DNA of 64,000 nucleotides from Atrina japonica (taxonomy: Eukaryota; Mollusca; Bivalvia; Pterioida; Pinnidae): positions 1,470,001 through 1,534,000 of the forward strand of contig BROG01000049.1 in assembly GCA_030159075.1 (NCBI GenBank). Reading direction: 5' to 3'. The notes below the pieces were generated by a model that ran no database searches, had not been told where the DNA came from, and saw only the letters and a list, made by a program, of their open reading frames with translations. A program made the translations under genes and the position numbers. This document shows positions 1 through 19,321 of this stretch, piece by piece. Within the stretch, counting starts at the first letter, position 1. Each line of letters starts with the position of its first letter.

Positions 1-525
1 AAATGTTAATTCTGAGAATTCTGTCGAAGTGGGAAAAGTAACGAAAACTGATTATTTTAGCATGTACAGATATTTTTAAAATTGAAAGGAAAATTTACAC
101 TCTGGTCCACGCTGCTGATCCGCGTTATTACTTTATTGTTGTTAATTCTAAGTCTTTTACGATATAATGAAGGCAAGGTTAGGACTTCAAGAGATTCCAT
201 GATTAAAACTTATCCATAATAGACCATTGTCTTTTCAAATGTAACGACACTGTAAATGGGGTGTTAGATTACTGACGATATGAAGTACCGATCTATACTC
301 AAACTAGTCTTCATGTTCTGCCCAGGTAACAAGTAAAATGTTTATGACACCTGAAAGACAGATACAGATAAAACTAAATATTATAACTGATTTGAACCAT
401 CACGAGCTTTGGAATTCGACAACAATGTAGAAAATAAGGAAAAGTCTAGTCATTTTCAATACTTATTATGTATGTGTATAATATGGGTTACTTTGTGTAT
501 TTTGATAAATATCTGAAGATAAATA

Positions 526-594
526 ATAAATATTATAAACATAATACCAAAGTTATAATGCTCAAGACGATATCGTTTCTGTCAATGAGCTGAT
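526..594 (+). repeat. MITE-like family 1, 5'-end fragment
   Basis: Shares the left end of family 1 (ATTATAAACATAATACCAAAG followed by a GCTCAAGACGATATCG block) with the copies at 4724, 25152 and 40209. It breaks off after about 70 bp. Confidence 0.7.
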
Positions 595-1800
595 GCAATG
601 ATCGAGGGAATATTATCCGCAAGTAAATCTGGACGTCTATATAAAACGTTTTGTCTAACGTTTACTTCCATTATGAATGATATATTTCATGAACGTCAAC
701 GGGATACTTTTCAAACATTATAACAAATTGGATGTATTGAACATCGGGATGTCGACTAAAATATAAGAATGCTGTATCTCCCAAAACCCTGAACGAAAAT
801 TTATTTCATGATTATATAAATCATGGGAGGGATAGAGGTATTGAGAAAAGCATATATGTCTACTCGATGTTCCTGCTCGAAATTTACCATACTTGGGTTA
901 ATTGCGAAAACCGTACAAACCATTTTTTTCAACGAAAAAATTAACAATGTATCTATTTACAGACTATTTATACACGCCAATATGCAAAAGGCATGAAATG
1001 TTTCCAATACACTAACATCAAATTTTTAAAACATGTAGTTTCTTTCGATATGCTTAGTTTAAGGTTTGGTGTAGCTTAGTGTAGTGTGTTATAATTCATG
1101 ATCTCTTGTTATATTGATTTTCACTATTGCAAATATTTTCCAATTGGAAATGGTTTCCTAATAATTATTCATGCATATATATGATTTGCAGACCTATCTA
1201 TGGTTTAACTTCAAATGCTTTATTTTATCTAGAACTATAGATTAAAAAAAAAATCGCTTACACTATTGTTTATAATGTAATTAGCAAATACAAATATTTT
1301 TTGGGCATAATGACGGATACCTTTCATACTCATTATATCTAGTCTTTTAATAACCATAAAGTATTAACTAACACTCATTTATACCGATAGATGGAGCTGC
1401 GCTCCTCAGATCTTGTCTTCAAAGAATTTGAGTTGGGTATATAAAGTGCATGTATATAAAATCGTGGCTTTTGACATTTCTTAGTATTCATAGTATTTAA
1501 ATTATGGGACATATGATTTTGATACCGATAGAAATAATAGATAAACACCTGGGACCAGTCCATCAAAGAAAGTTTCAAGAATGTTTAACCAAAAAATTTA
1601 AAATCCATTTGATATATAAAAAACGTGCTTTATATTTAGGTTTTCATTTTCAGATAATTATTTTGACAAACCGCACCTTCATATTTTATTGTCGATTTCA
1701 TATTCATCAAAATGTCATAGAACTAATACTTTCCAAGTTTTTTTTCTCGTTCTGTTAAAGGTATTATTATTGAAGAACCAGCAGATCAGTCCTGAATTAG

Positions 1801-1838
1801 CATAAATATTATAAACATAATACCAAAGTTATAATGTT
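1801..1838 (+). repeat. MITE-like family 1, short end fragment
   Basis: Only the terminal 35-40 bp are present, near-identical to the start of the copy at 526. Confidence 0.6.
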
Positions 1839-4340
1839 ATAACCGACACGTATGGAAAATATTTATTTCTCTCATATTTCCCTGTGAAATTTTCACTTTA
1901 TTTTTAAATAGCTTTTCATATTTCTTAAAATGTTATAGAATACATTCTAAGATGTTTTTCTTTCTTTCAATGATGTAGCGGTGCTTGAATGAAGCCTTAA
2001 ATTGCATACCTACCAAGCATGTCTCCATATCCCCCCGATCTGACATGCATGTTTTTTTATACATTTTAGTCTTGCTCCTGCTGTAGTGAGCTTCTATATG
2101 TATGACCATATGAAGTTCGTAGTGTTAGCTGATATGTGAGCTACAACTCCCACGTAATAATGTCATATGATTATAAAATTAAAATGTCTTATGTAAACAG
2201 ACTGACACACACATATACTCTACAAAATAATGGAATTTGTTGTTTTACAACTATTATTTGTTTATTTTTAATCAGCTCTAAATTGGCTTAATTTAAACTT
2301 TAACCCATCAGTAGACCAGAAGTAATGACAAATGCGTTTTTGTTGTGTTAGCGATTATAAAACACATGATTTGCATGTTATAGGCAGTAAATAAAAATAC
2401 GAAAACAGATTTGTGCAGAAAATCATGCTACCGTATTTTATAATATCATATACAAGAATTAGTGTCATATTCCAATTGCGTTACCATTTTACAGTTTTCC
2501 ACTTATTTCAAAAACAGATGCTTATTTTCAAACATGTTACAAAAGTTCAGGATTATTGGCTTTTGTTCGTTCAAATACATGGATAACTAAAGGGTAAATA
2601 CTGTACACATAATAATAACGTAATAGTTTTGTAAAAAATAGAATCAGTGTTTTGAAACATTTTTCATTGTTCACATTGTTTGTCGAGTAAGAAAAGTGAA
2701 GACATATTTTCGTGTTGAAATTGTAACCAACTCTTGCTTACATGATACGAAAACTGAAATAAGATTTAGGGAAAATTGTTTGTTAATATGAGTAACGCGC
2801 ATTTCCAAAATATACTTTTATCATCAATTCATAAAATTTGACACAGAACGTTGTGCATTTTCAAGCCCCACGACCGCCCATTTACGCTCAATTAGAGTGT
2901 TGATATTGTGCTATCTGATAATGTACTATACATCGTGCATAACCAAATAAAATGTTTCCATAAAATACACCACCTTATGATGCTTTGTTTGCGACTAAAT
3001 ATTATTAAAATTTCAGTGGGGTCCCACCTGAAAGCTGTTTCTTTTTAATTTCACACTCGTATTTCTCGCCAGAAAAACAACATTAGCAGGTGTAATATAA
3101 TGGAAAATTGTATCCTTCACATAAGCATAACGTATAATATCTTTTAGCTCATCACCTATGGGGTATGCTAACATTAAGACTCACCCAAATCAATACGAAG
3201 TATTGTCTACCGTCATAAGTCGGGAATGAACTGGTTACCTGTGTATGTCATATTATTGCAAAATGTGGATTCTAAAACATACACATTTTTACAGAGGACT
3301 TTACCATTCTTTGAAATGGATGAGTCCATGACTACAGGGGTCAATGAGTTAAACAAAATTGACAACTCAGTCAAACGTGAATGGGTAATCATGGGACGTG
3401 AAGAATAAAAAGATACAGTTTTTATTATAGATAAATAAACAGGTAGGCTAACCGGAAATACTAGTATTGATCGTACGCGACACGGGTTCGAGCTCGGAGT
3501 AGTACAAGTGAAAACCATGATTAGTAATACAGTTCGGAACACAGACAAATGGTTTTTTTTCTTTATAAAAACTATTCCGATTTGCTTTTACCCTCAGTAG
3601 ACATTCGTTTTACTGCCAGACATCAATATGAGATGCATAAACTGATATAAATCCAATATATTGTTTATTGGTTTAAGGTATATACAATTTGAATTCACAG
3701 TGATAAAATCGTTATAGACATTGCTCGTTACAACGGATCTATTTCTTTAAAAAAAACTAGGTTTTACGTTCAAAGTTAAAAATGTATTACATTGGAAATT
3801 GGAAAAAGCATTGAGTGGATTACATCTAATCCGCAGCTTAATTGATATTTTATAGAATTTTAACAGATATTTTAGTATCACTAAACTTTTAATATTGCAA
3901 TTATTTACATCCAGGGACAAATTGTGTTATCCTCATTGTTATTTTTTTCTACGATCTCTGTTACGAAACAAAAGTAATTAGATGTTATTATATTTTATTC
4001 TAAAATTTCGGTTTATTCCCTGAACATAATAATACAATATCAAAGGCAGAATTCCATTATGAAAAAACATTTTCAACCATTGACTATTCATGTGAAAATC
4101 GCAGATACCAAAACATTAAGCGTTAGGGAATTAAGCAGACAATATGCAAATATAGTGAGCATTTGACAAACACGCACCTGTGGATGGAGAAGTTATCATT
4201 CATCCCCACACGTGAATCGAGGAACATGTTTAGTTGCTTTTATTTGTTAGGCAACAATTCTAGAATTATTCCCTTATAAAATGGCTATCATTTAATCAAG
4301 CGGTACTACTGTGTTTTCCAAAAATATTTCGATTTTTTTC

Positions 4341-4494
4341 TATTTTCACTACTTGTACTTGATATACAATAACAAATTAGAGCTATACACATGCAGAGAA
4401 ATCTTATACTTCTATATATTTTTTGTGAAAATAAGTTCAGGTCTGAGTATATCTCTTTTTTGTTATTGTATATCAATTTAAGAAGTAAAACTGT
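4341..4494. repeat. MITE-like family 2, compact copy with perfect inverted repeats
   Basis: TTGATATACAATAACAAA (4359-4376) recurs as its exact reverse complement at 4459-4476, and weaker symmetry extends to about 4341 and 4494. The roughly 150-bp non-coding body and inverted ends fit a MITE. Related sequence occurs at 6899-7165 and, more diverged, at 15057-15310. Confidence 0.7.
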
Positions 4495-4589
4495 TAGGAA
4501 AAAACCAATGCCCCTTTTATAACTTAAATAAAGTATTAATTTTATACATATGTTTATGTTGATTGCACTAGACTACGTTTAGGTTCTAC

Positions 4590-5135
4590 GTTACTAAACA
4601 CTGGTTCCACTGGAACAACCTAAGCTGATGAAAGTTTGCCTGTTTTGTTGTTGTTTTTTTGTTTTTGTTTTATTTTTTTTACGGGAGCTATAGGCTGAGT
4701 TGGTGGTCCCTTCCCGGTACATTGTAAATATCATAAACATAATACCAAAGTTACAATGCTCAAGACGATATCGTTTCTGTCAATTAGACTTCATCAGTTG
4801 AGCTCCAATTTGAAAAGTATGTGATTTTTTCTAAAGATAAACTGGTATCATACAAGGCCAAATAATATCTCTAAAGGTATAGCCGAAATCCGTCTAAGAG
4901 TAACCAATGTAAAAAATGACTATCTTAGCTTTAGAAAATTTTTAGAATTTAAATGGTGTTAACAGTGCCAAATATTACTTTAGTATAAGATGAACAGCTG
5001 GTACCGAAATACCAGGTACTAGGTTTATGTATACCCTCGGGGACTCAGGGTTCTCTCCTTCACCATAATAAATTGACCGTCACCATATATCCGAAAAATT
5101 GTTGAGTGCGGAGTAAAAGAGCATTCAAACAAACA
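4590..5135 (+). repeat. SINE-like copy interrupted by a MITE-like element
   Basis: The segment 4693-4724 (GGTGGTCCCTTCCCGGTACA region) and the segment 5048-5130 (ending with a GTTGAGTGCGGAGTAAAAG motif) match adjoining parts of the intact SINE-like copy at 42030-42155. About 320 bp of family 1 lies between them. A T/G-rich run (4642-4680) sits in the head region. The relative age is clear: SINE first, MITE second. Confidence 0.65.
4724..5048 (+). repeat. MITE-like family 1, most complete copy
   Basis: About 325 bp with no coding potential. Its ends carry imperfect inverted repeats: TATCATAAACATAATACC at the left, and the complement of TATACATAAACCTAGTACC at the right, followed by a CCCTCGGGGACTCA end block. 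It is nested in a SINE-like element. It serves as the reference copy for fragments at 526, 1801, 6092, 18436, 25152, 38469 and 40456. Confidence 0.75.
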
Positions 5136-6091
5136 AACGTTACTAAACAGAATTCCCCAGTATCACACAAATTTAGGGTCTACCGCGATTGCAAGATAAT
5201 GGAGTATCTGTATTTCGCATTTGGTTCATGTCAACAGTCCACTCGCCAAGATGTTGACATGACTAATCTGATATTGATTGCTCGATTTTTACTGTGATAG
5301 CTAATTGTAAACTCGGAATGTCTCAGCTTTGCATGACTACGAAAGTAAGACGACCAAGTCACTATTTTGGTGTCAGGAAACGATATGAGAATAACGTCAC
5401 AAATAAATTTCTGTTCTAAAACATTTGGGTGTCATAAAGTCAGTTATTTAATGTTACGATAGTTTATGTATCTACAAATTATAAAATGCTCATAACTAAT
5501 TTCGTATAAACTCAATTATCTCTTCTTGTAAATAATGAACCGTGACAACTATACTTTTCTATCTAAGATTCTGCTGCAATACCAAATATACAAAAAAGAT
5601 TGAAAAAAACGTGTTTTAAACATAATGTGCTATATAGCTGATTAAAATTAACAAACAATAAATATACACTCTACCACTAAATGACGTTCAACGGTTTATT
5701 AAACACTTACTTTATTGGACAACATTTCTTTATACCCCATGCACAATATCCAGGGTTTTAGTTCCATGTATGTACTGAGTGAGATCAAAATCATTTTGTT
5801 TTAGTAGAGGCGGCTAATGCCCCTTTAACGCTTGATATTTATAGACTATATTTATTCTGTCATTCCGTAGTCCGATTTCATATGACGTCTAGATTTGCAT
5901 TACATATTTAAGTCATAGACATACTGTACACTATTCGTCATTTTCAGCATTGTACTGTTCAACATGGTGACCTTGTAGAACGTACTTTCCTATTTGCAAG
6001 TCCGAGATCTTTGAACTCAGGTAATATATCGGGAAAATCACTGGTCGGGTTAACTTCACTTACCACTGTGTCATTGCCACTGCAGGTGGAC

Positions 6092-6380
6092 TGTTTAAGT
6101 CCCCTAGGGTATACATAAACCCAGTACCTGATATTTTGGTACAAGCAAATTTTTCATACCAAGGCAAAATTTCGTATGGGTAGCACCGTTTAAATTCCAA
6201 ACTCCACAAAATCTAATATAGTAATATTTTACGTTGGTTACTGTTAGACGGATATCTGAATACATTATGTATATAATTTGGCCTTGTTTTACAACACTTT
6301 CTCTTTAGAAACTCCATATCATTTTGCTTATTCGAGCTGAAGAATTATTGATATACACGATAGCCTTGAGCATCTGTCTT
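6092..6380 (-). repeat. MITE-like family 1, diverged full-length copy
   Basis: Begins with AGTCCCCTAGGGTATACATAAACC and passes through the GGTTACTGTTAGACGGAT and TTTCTCTTTAGAAA blocks seen in the other copies, then ends near a CTTGAGCATCTGTCTTGG remnant. It is more diverged than the copy at 4724 and lies in the opposite orientation. Confidence 0.65.
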
Positions 6381-6898
6381 GGTCCTTGTTTGTAAAACGA
6401 GAACTTTTAATTTGTATCATTGTTTTAATATGTATATCCATGTTGTTGAGAAAATTGTGAATATAAGAAACTGTGAAACAGGTTCCCATGAAATCATACA
6501 TGAAAAGTTGTTTTTGATGGACCTGATGGATTTATGGTGTTCCCGATACGCAAATTTAATCGTATTCGAAAAAGAAAAAGACATGGAAAACATAAACCGC
6601 AGATTCGAACCCGTTTGCCAAGCCCGCAGCATTGGAAGCAAAATAACAAATCTTTTGAATATACAAAGACAGGCGAGGTGTGTATAGTAATTATTACTGC
6701 ATTGTCCACTGTCCACATCACATGTCAGATTATGTGCTTTTTCTGGTAAAGATTATGACGTCATTATTTAGGTCACAAAATAATTGGCGTACATACCATA
6801 GCGATAAACAATAAAACGTTGGAAGCATTGTAAGTACCGGTAAACACTTATAATTTGAAGTGATATTAGCAGTGTTTACAAAAACAAATCAATTGTTC

Positions 6899-7165
6899 CC
6901 ACTTTTACTTTATATACAGTAATAAAAAAGATCTATACAAAGGCATAAAAAATCTTGTATTCCTATATATTTTGTGAAAATAAGGTCAGGTCCAGTGTGG
7001 GTATTTATATACAAATAATAAGGTTGAGTTTATACATTGAAAGTAAAATAGTTTCAAACCTGGGTTTATCAAGCAATTTTCACAGAATATATAGGATTTT
7101 TGCCTGTTTTTTTATATCTCTTTTTGGTTATTGTGTATCAATCTAAGTAGTAAAAAGGGTGGGAT
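6899..7165. repeat. MITE-like family 2, longer copy
   Basis: The left part (to about 6990) and right part (from about 7110, GGTTATTGTGTATCAATCTAAG) match the compact copy at 4341-4494. About 120 bp of extra sequence lies between them. Confidence 0.55.
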
Positions 7166-7444
7166 TTTGAAAACAAACAAACGAACAAACAGAGCTAAGT
7201 TGTTCTACACTATGGTGATAAGCATTATCAAGGCTTAGAAGATTAATACCCTTACACACAAAACAGCAGGTCCAGAGTCATGGACTTAAGTATATTATGG
7301 TATGTTTTTTCTATGACAGTAGGACTATCTTGTGTGAGGAAAATCCCGGTTAAAATATACCCATAGCAAGATCACCAGCCCACGGTAAGGGTAAGGCAAC
7401 TGTTGTTCAAATGCTAAGATTGCCTGGATTTAAATACATCCAGT

Positions 7445-10490
<3,046 letters not shown>

Positions 10491-10686
10491 AACATACGCA
10501 TAAACATACGCATAAACACACAGACAGACAAACACACACACACCTAAACACACGCACACACATATACACACCTACACACATACACACACCTACACACACG
10601 CACACACCTACACACACGCATTCAAACGCACGCACACACATTTAAACACAGAAAAATACACACATACAGACAGACACACACGCACG
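10491..10686. repeat. Imperfect (CA)n region
   Basis: CACACA blocks interspersed with CATACG, ACCTA and CAGACA units. This is an old, degenerate dinucleotide array. Confidence 0.9.
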
Positions 10687-11564
10687 CCAGGGATAAGATA
10701 TTCCTCCAGTTGGACAATTCTTCTTTTTCCAAATCTTGCTGCAGTGTTAAATCTTTATTTTTTCCCTATTACGAACTTTAAAAGGACCACCTCCAACATA
10801 AACATCTGCCACCGTGTATCTGTTAATACATGTATATTGTTAAGCATTTTGATAAAAAAATATTTTAATTCTAAAATAACATCCGATGGTATAAAGTTAT
10901 TCGAACACTTTCTAAAATATCTCATCTTTAAACATGGCATCGTAACACTTTCAAACAAATCAACTTTCATCATTGATAAAATACCATAATGTCTGAAAAG
11001 ATACAGTAACATAGATTAGTCGAATTTCAAGGAATCGCAGGGTAATGGTTCGAAGTATCAGGCATTCGTATCGTATTATCGACAATACATTTCTTCTCTC
11101 CCGAACAATACGTTAATGCTGAGGATGAATTCGGTGTATAAAAATTTCAGATACCAAAGTGTAAGTCTGCAGGGTGCCCAAGATATATAGACAAATCTGG
11201 TAAAAATTTAACAAACACGAACAACTGGAAATCAAGAGGTGGGATCAGGTGCAGTGGAGGGGAAGGCATCCCTTGTTGACAGGTCAAATCCAAATGAAAT
11301 ATTGAATAATCAACGTGTGAAAATTGCCATGGATATTTTATGCACACGAGTAAATTTAATTTAATTTAGAGTAGATTTAATTTATTTGTAATATTTTCAA
11401 TGTAAGTTCGAATTATAGATTAAGTAGTAATATACGGCAAAATAACTCACTTGGTACAATCTCAATATATTGAAACATTAATATCACCTTGGTATAAACC
11501 ATTGCTCTTTTAGACATTTGAAATGGAATTTGTTTCACGTATCTGTATCTGTGACAACATCGTG

Positions 11565-11566
11565 TG

Positions 11567-11647
<81 letters not shown>

Positions 11648-11811
11648 CATTCATCATCGTCGTTGTTGTTGTCGTCGTCGTCACCATCATCATCATCACA
11701 TTCATCATCATCGTCGTCGTTATCATCATCGTCACCACCACCACCATCATCAACTTCTTCTATTTCTTTTCACCATCATCTTCATCGTCGTCGTCACCAT
11801 CTTCATCCTTG

Positions 11812-11872
<61 letters not shown>

Positions 11873-11908
11873 TATCATCATCATCATCATCATCATCATC
11901 ATAATCAC

Positions 11909-11940
<32 letters not shown>

Positions 11941-11954
11941 CTATCATCATCATT
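11565..11954. repeat. (CAT)n trinucleotide array
   Basis: About 390 bp of CAT/CGT/CAC triplets. Two purer blocks (11565-11646 and 11812-11945) flank a mixed middle. All six frames are open and give His, Ser, Ile, Met or Asp homopolymers, which are not proteins. Confidence 0.97.
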
Positions 11955-13164
11955 CAAGTTCCTAAGGCCGGATCTAGACATAGATGATGAATATGTTCGA
12001 AATTACATTAATAAAAGCTCTTTTTGTAATTTGTTTTTGAACAATTTGGTATTTTGAGGAAATTTCTAACTAAACTAACAGAATGTTTGGGGTTTCTTCC
12101 AATTTTGTGGTTATTAATTCATTGAATCTTTGTGTAAATAAATGTATGTATTTTTGCATACAGTGAGGTAGGCAAATGTGTGCTCTCAGATTGTTTTTAG
12201 GTTTAAGTACTTCAAGGACAACAATTAAATTTTCACACATCAAAAGGCCGTTATATTGGTGCTCGTATGACGTAGGTAATTTTCGTTATTTCCCATTACT
12301 CGCGGTTCATTTCGTTTGAATTTGTTTTTGATGTTGTTTGTGATCTTTACATGTCATACATTACCTAATAATCACCTATCAACATATGGCTGCACACTTG
12401 AAAAAAGGTTTGTCAAATTACTAAATGATGTTTGAAGCTTTTTGTTTGTTTGTTTGTTTGTTTTTGTTTTACTCTGTTTGCACTTTTAGCAAATATATGC
12501 TTATAGATCTTCAGTGAAATCATCATCAATCAAAAAACATCGATTCTTCCATAAACATGTTAATATATTATACCATTATTTGAAACACCACCCAATTGTT
12601 TTCATATACAATCTGCCATCACATTTTCCATAGGTATAAATCTTCAATGTTACATATAATACCTTAGATATGTGAACAGTATGCTAGATTTTACATAGTT
12701 TCGGTATTTATATTAACAACCAAAATGGTAAACACACAGTAGTGAAGTATACCCATAGAAAATCTACATACCCGCTTTTCCTCAAGGATATTGACCTTTG
12801 CGTATATCTAACAAGACATTTTCCTGAATCAATCGCGCTAGTACTAGTATATCAACTAAATGCAGAAACTGATGTGAAAAGCTCCATTTATAATTAACTC
12901 CGATGGCGCGGTAGTAGATTCGTTAAAGTGAAAATTGTTATCAATTATCTCGTTATATTGCAAACCTGATAATCCATAATTAAATATATAAATTGATAGT
13001 TAAAGAAATTAAACAAATAAATAAATAGATAGATGATAGATGGATATATTGGCGAATGGATGGGTGGATAGATATACGGATTAATAGATAGATAGATAGA
13101 CACAACACGTCTGAAGATTCGTTTGAATGAAAGCGCTAATATTTTATTCAGCGTTGTCTTTTTG

Positions 13165-13165
<1 letters not shown>
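11955..13165. other. 3' flank, nothing recognisable
   Basis: Includes a short (GTTT)n run near 12440 and degenerate GATA units near 13025-13100. No coding signal. Confidence 0.6.

Positions 13166-13249
<84 letters not shown>
13166..13249. repeat. (AT)n microsatellite
   Basis: About 80 bp of pure AT followed by short ATTT-type units. Confidence 0.97.
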
Positions 13250-13260
<11 letters not shown>

Positions 13261-13264
13261 TTAT

Positions 13265-15056
13265 AAACTTATAATTGAACGATATTGAGACATACTGAGA
13301 TGAATAAATAGTTGATGTAGTGGATGAATATACAACCAAGAAAAGATATGGTGATATATAACATACAGATAGATAGATCGTCGTTCACAACTATCTGCTT
13401 ATTTGCTTCATCTTCTCTTAGTAGTGATAGTAGTGGCAGTAGTTATATTTGAAACATACGAAATTTAGCTACATACGGTTTGATGTAGAGAAATTGACAT
13501 TTAATTGAATTAATAAGTATGTTCATTGACTAAATATAATGCATTTGATATGCCATTGATGGACGTTTGTACAGTTTGTTTTGTGAGGTTTGTCCGATAT
13601 CAACATTAACGAACATGTCAATTCCAATAATTCATTTCCCCTTTGATCTTATCTATTTCAGGTTGGTACTGTATTGATAAATTATTATGTTTTGACTCAA
13701 TCAAAGATGACTCAAATTGTCTTAATTTTGTAATTCTTTAAGTTTTGATTTGGTTGATATTTGGAAACATATTTGTATATACATCACGTGATCTATGCCG
13801 TGCAGTGGAGTTTCTTTATCCCGGAATCATCGTAATATGGCGAAATATGCTACCATTTTATTCATAAGCATTGCATTCCGTCATTCGATTATTGTGTATA
13901 TTCTTTAACCCCAAGCGAACAGGAAGTATACTGAGATTCACTTCATTCCTTGAAAAAGATCAAAGGTGCTCGAAATGTATTTCAAGGAACTGGATACCAC
14001 TACCTCCAACAATTTTTCAAATTTAACGATAACTCGAAAACAAGATGTTACTAAACTGCCGCTAGATGTTGTTTTCCTGTTCATGTTTCATCGCAGTAAA
14101 TAGATGTACGCATGCGTATAATTCTTTGAAATAAAACAAACTAATATGTAACATAACAACATTTTATTTATTGCAATTTCTCGTTTTATCTACCATTTTC
14201 TTGGCATCACTATAAATGTTTTAAAGGGAAAATATCTTAAATAAGCAATAGTTGATAAATTTATGTAATGAAAACGACAGGATAAATGAAACATTGTGGC
14301 TCGAAGTGAGGTCTCGTTCAAAGTCTCGTTCAGTTTCTCGTTCACACATAAGGCATACATGAAGTATTGTGAAATCTGGAATATAAGACATTTCAGACCA
14401 AACCTTATTAAGGATTTCAATTTGAAGTGTAATGTTTGTTACATAAATGTTATAGAAAGGTATTTTTCGAATGCATCGGTAAATTGTATACAATATTTTA
14501 AAATACAGTCAGACATAAAAACGATTAATCAGGTATCACTAAATATGACAGTTATATCTCTATGACATAAAAGCTACAAACGGCCATGACAGAGTGTTTA
14601 AAGATCTGAGTATTAAACCACCATAAAGACTGGTAGCCGCGTTCTAGTGGCGATGAAACCTAAGCTGATTCTATGAGAAATGCTGTCAGTTTACTTCCGG
14701 TGTTGTTTAATGTGGCTGTAAAAGACCGTTAAAAATAATACTAAAATAAATAAAAGGTGTACACATGTTTCATGTTTTAACTTCTTCAATTGAAAATATG
14801 TATTTATTAAATTTCATCAAATTCATTTATCACTTTTACAAGTATATAATGTTTTCTAAATGAAATAAAAATATATTTACATTGTTTCGAAACATCTATC
14901 ACCAATTATGTCGCAATGGAGTAACCAGTACTTTAGTGTTTAAGGCGTTTAATGGGGTTTCTTATATAAATAATATAAAAGCAGTGAGATATATGACCTA
15001 ATAAATATTTATATTGAAAGGGCATTAGATGTGTTTTTTTTAATTCTCCTTTTCAC
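13265..15056. other. 3' flank, no gene
   Basis: A less AT-rich patch at 14580-14730 ends in a TGTGGCTGTAAAAGACCGTTAAA motif that resembles tails of dispersed molluscan repeats. There are no long ORFs with domains. Confidence 0.45.
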
Positions 15057-15310
15057 TTTTTAAATTGATAACAAATGGCAAAAAAAGAGATATACACAGA
15101 CATAAAACTGTTCATTCTTTTATATCCTGTACAAATTGCTCGAGAAAACAAGTTTAACACTTTTCACTTGTATATGAGTAATATAACTTATTTGTATATG
15201 CCTACCACTCTTGAACTGAACATATTTTCACAAAATGTACAGGGATTTGATATTTTTATGCCTTTGTATAACTCTTATTTCTTACTGTTCATCAAGAACA
15301 ACTAGTAAAA
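15057..15310. repeat. Possible diverged family 2 element
   Basis: The AATTGATAACAAATGG left end and the internal CATATTTTCACAAAATGTAC block resemble family 2 in inverted orientation. Identity is low, so this is tentative. Confidence 0.35.
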
Positions 15311-15340
15311 GTCGGGCAAATCGAAAAGTCGGGCAAATCG

Positions 15341-18435
<3,095 letters not shown>

Positions 18436-18545
18436 TATTATTATTAATACCAAAGTTATTATTTTACAAATGATGCCTAACAAATGCTCAAGACGCTTCT
18501 GTATGTAATATTTCATTAGTTGAGCTCAAATGTGATATAAGAGCA
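18436..18545 (+). repeat. MITE-like family 1, rearranged fragment
   Basis: AATACCAAAGTTAT, then ATGCTCAAGACG, then TTCATTAGTTGAGCTC appear in family order, with small insertions between them. Confidence 0.55.
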
Positions 18546-19229
18546 TATCAAATATTTGCGTATCAAATGAGAACTTCCTACTTCTGCTTTAATGAGAAAA
18601 AAATATTGAAATAACATTAAGAGTTCATGTTATCTAAAAAATGACAAATCTATTATCTCATTGTATCACTGAGCGGTTCTACATTGCATACACAAAACCA
18701 TGCTGTATTATGGTTAATTTATGAAAATCTGCTTTTTGTTTTTGTTTTTGTTTTTTTGTGAAAACCGAACTTGGGCATTATTTTTTTATTTATAGAAAAT
18801 ACAAATTTCTTCCCAAAAAAGTACGTAAATGTTTATCGTATTTGAATTACATTTTTAGTCATGACAAAAGGACATTTCATCTTTCAATGGGTAAGAAATG
18901 GATTTGTTCTACCTCATTTTATAGTTTATATTATAATCAGATGGACTTCGCCACAACATAACCTGCTAACGGCACTAAAACTATACTATACTATTTCTGG
19001 GACATATTGCAGTTTCAAATATGTAAACAACTATGAAATAGAAGCCATTTTTACAACATGAAAATTCTATGTTTGCTCCAATTATGTAGACGTACTATAC
19101 CATATTAATACTTGGTGGTACTTTTCAACATATAAAACATTAAATCGCATGTGCATTTGATGATTTCCATATTTCAATACCGACTTTTATCATATTTCTC
19201 GCAGAAGATCAGCGAATATGAGATCAATG
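18546..19229. other. Immediate 3' flank, possibly 3' UTR
   Basis: AT-rich sequence between the (TA)n tract and the family 1 fragment. It contains the candidate AATAAA at 18785. No coding signal. Confidence 0.4.
18785..18790 (-). terminator. First canonical AATAAA downstream of the Hox stop
   Basis: On the minus strand the first exact AATAAA that I see after the stop codon lies here, about 1.03 kb downstream. Weaker GATAAA and CATAAA variants occur nearer (around 19735, 19615 and 19353). If it is used, the 3' UTR would contain the (TA)n tract at 19230-19317. No cDNA evidence is available. Confidence 0.25.

Positions 19230-19317
<88 letters not shown>
19230..19317. repeat. (TA)n microsatellite 0.5 kb beyond the Hox stop codon
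   Basis: About 88 bp of pure TA. It would lie in the 3' UTR if the first canonical poly(A) signal is used. Confidence 0.96.

Positions 19318-19321
<4 letters not shown>

Larger units (their letters stand above)
1..4340. other. Distal 3' flank, no gene seen
   Basis: AT-rich DNA with stops in all frames. It holds two short fragments of the MITE-like family (526-594 and 1801-1838). The stretch 3290-3350 resembles 49145-49205 on the same strand, suggesting another dispersed repeat. Open frames here (up to 111 codons) have no recognisable domains. Confidence 0.6.
5135..7444. other. 3' flank, repeats and no gene
   Basis: Contains family 1 and family 2 copies (listed separately) and a palindromic CRE, TGACGTCA, at 6756-6763. 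The open frames at 6379-6749 on both strands overlap each other and show no domain. Confidence 0.55.

Noticed and set aside
11518..11987. Long open frames of poly-His, poly-Ser, poly-Ile, poly-Asp on both strands
   Set aside because: They are read-through of the (CAT)n array; all frames are open for the same reason.
13922..13950. AAGTATACTGAGATTC, resembling part of the iab-4 microRNA known from arthropod Hox clusters
   Set aside because: The seed does not match exactly and no proper precursor hairpin is visible, only a 5-bp stem.
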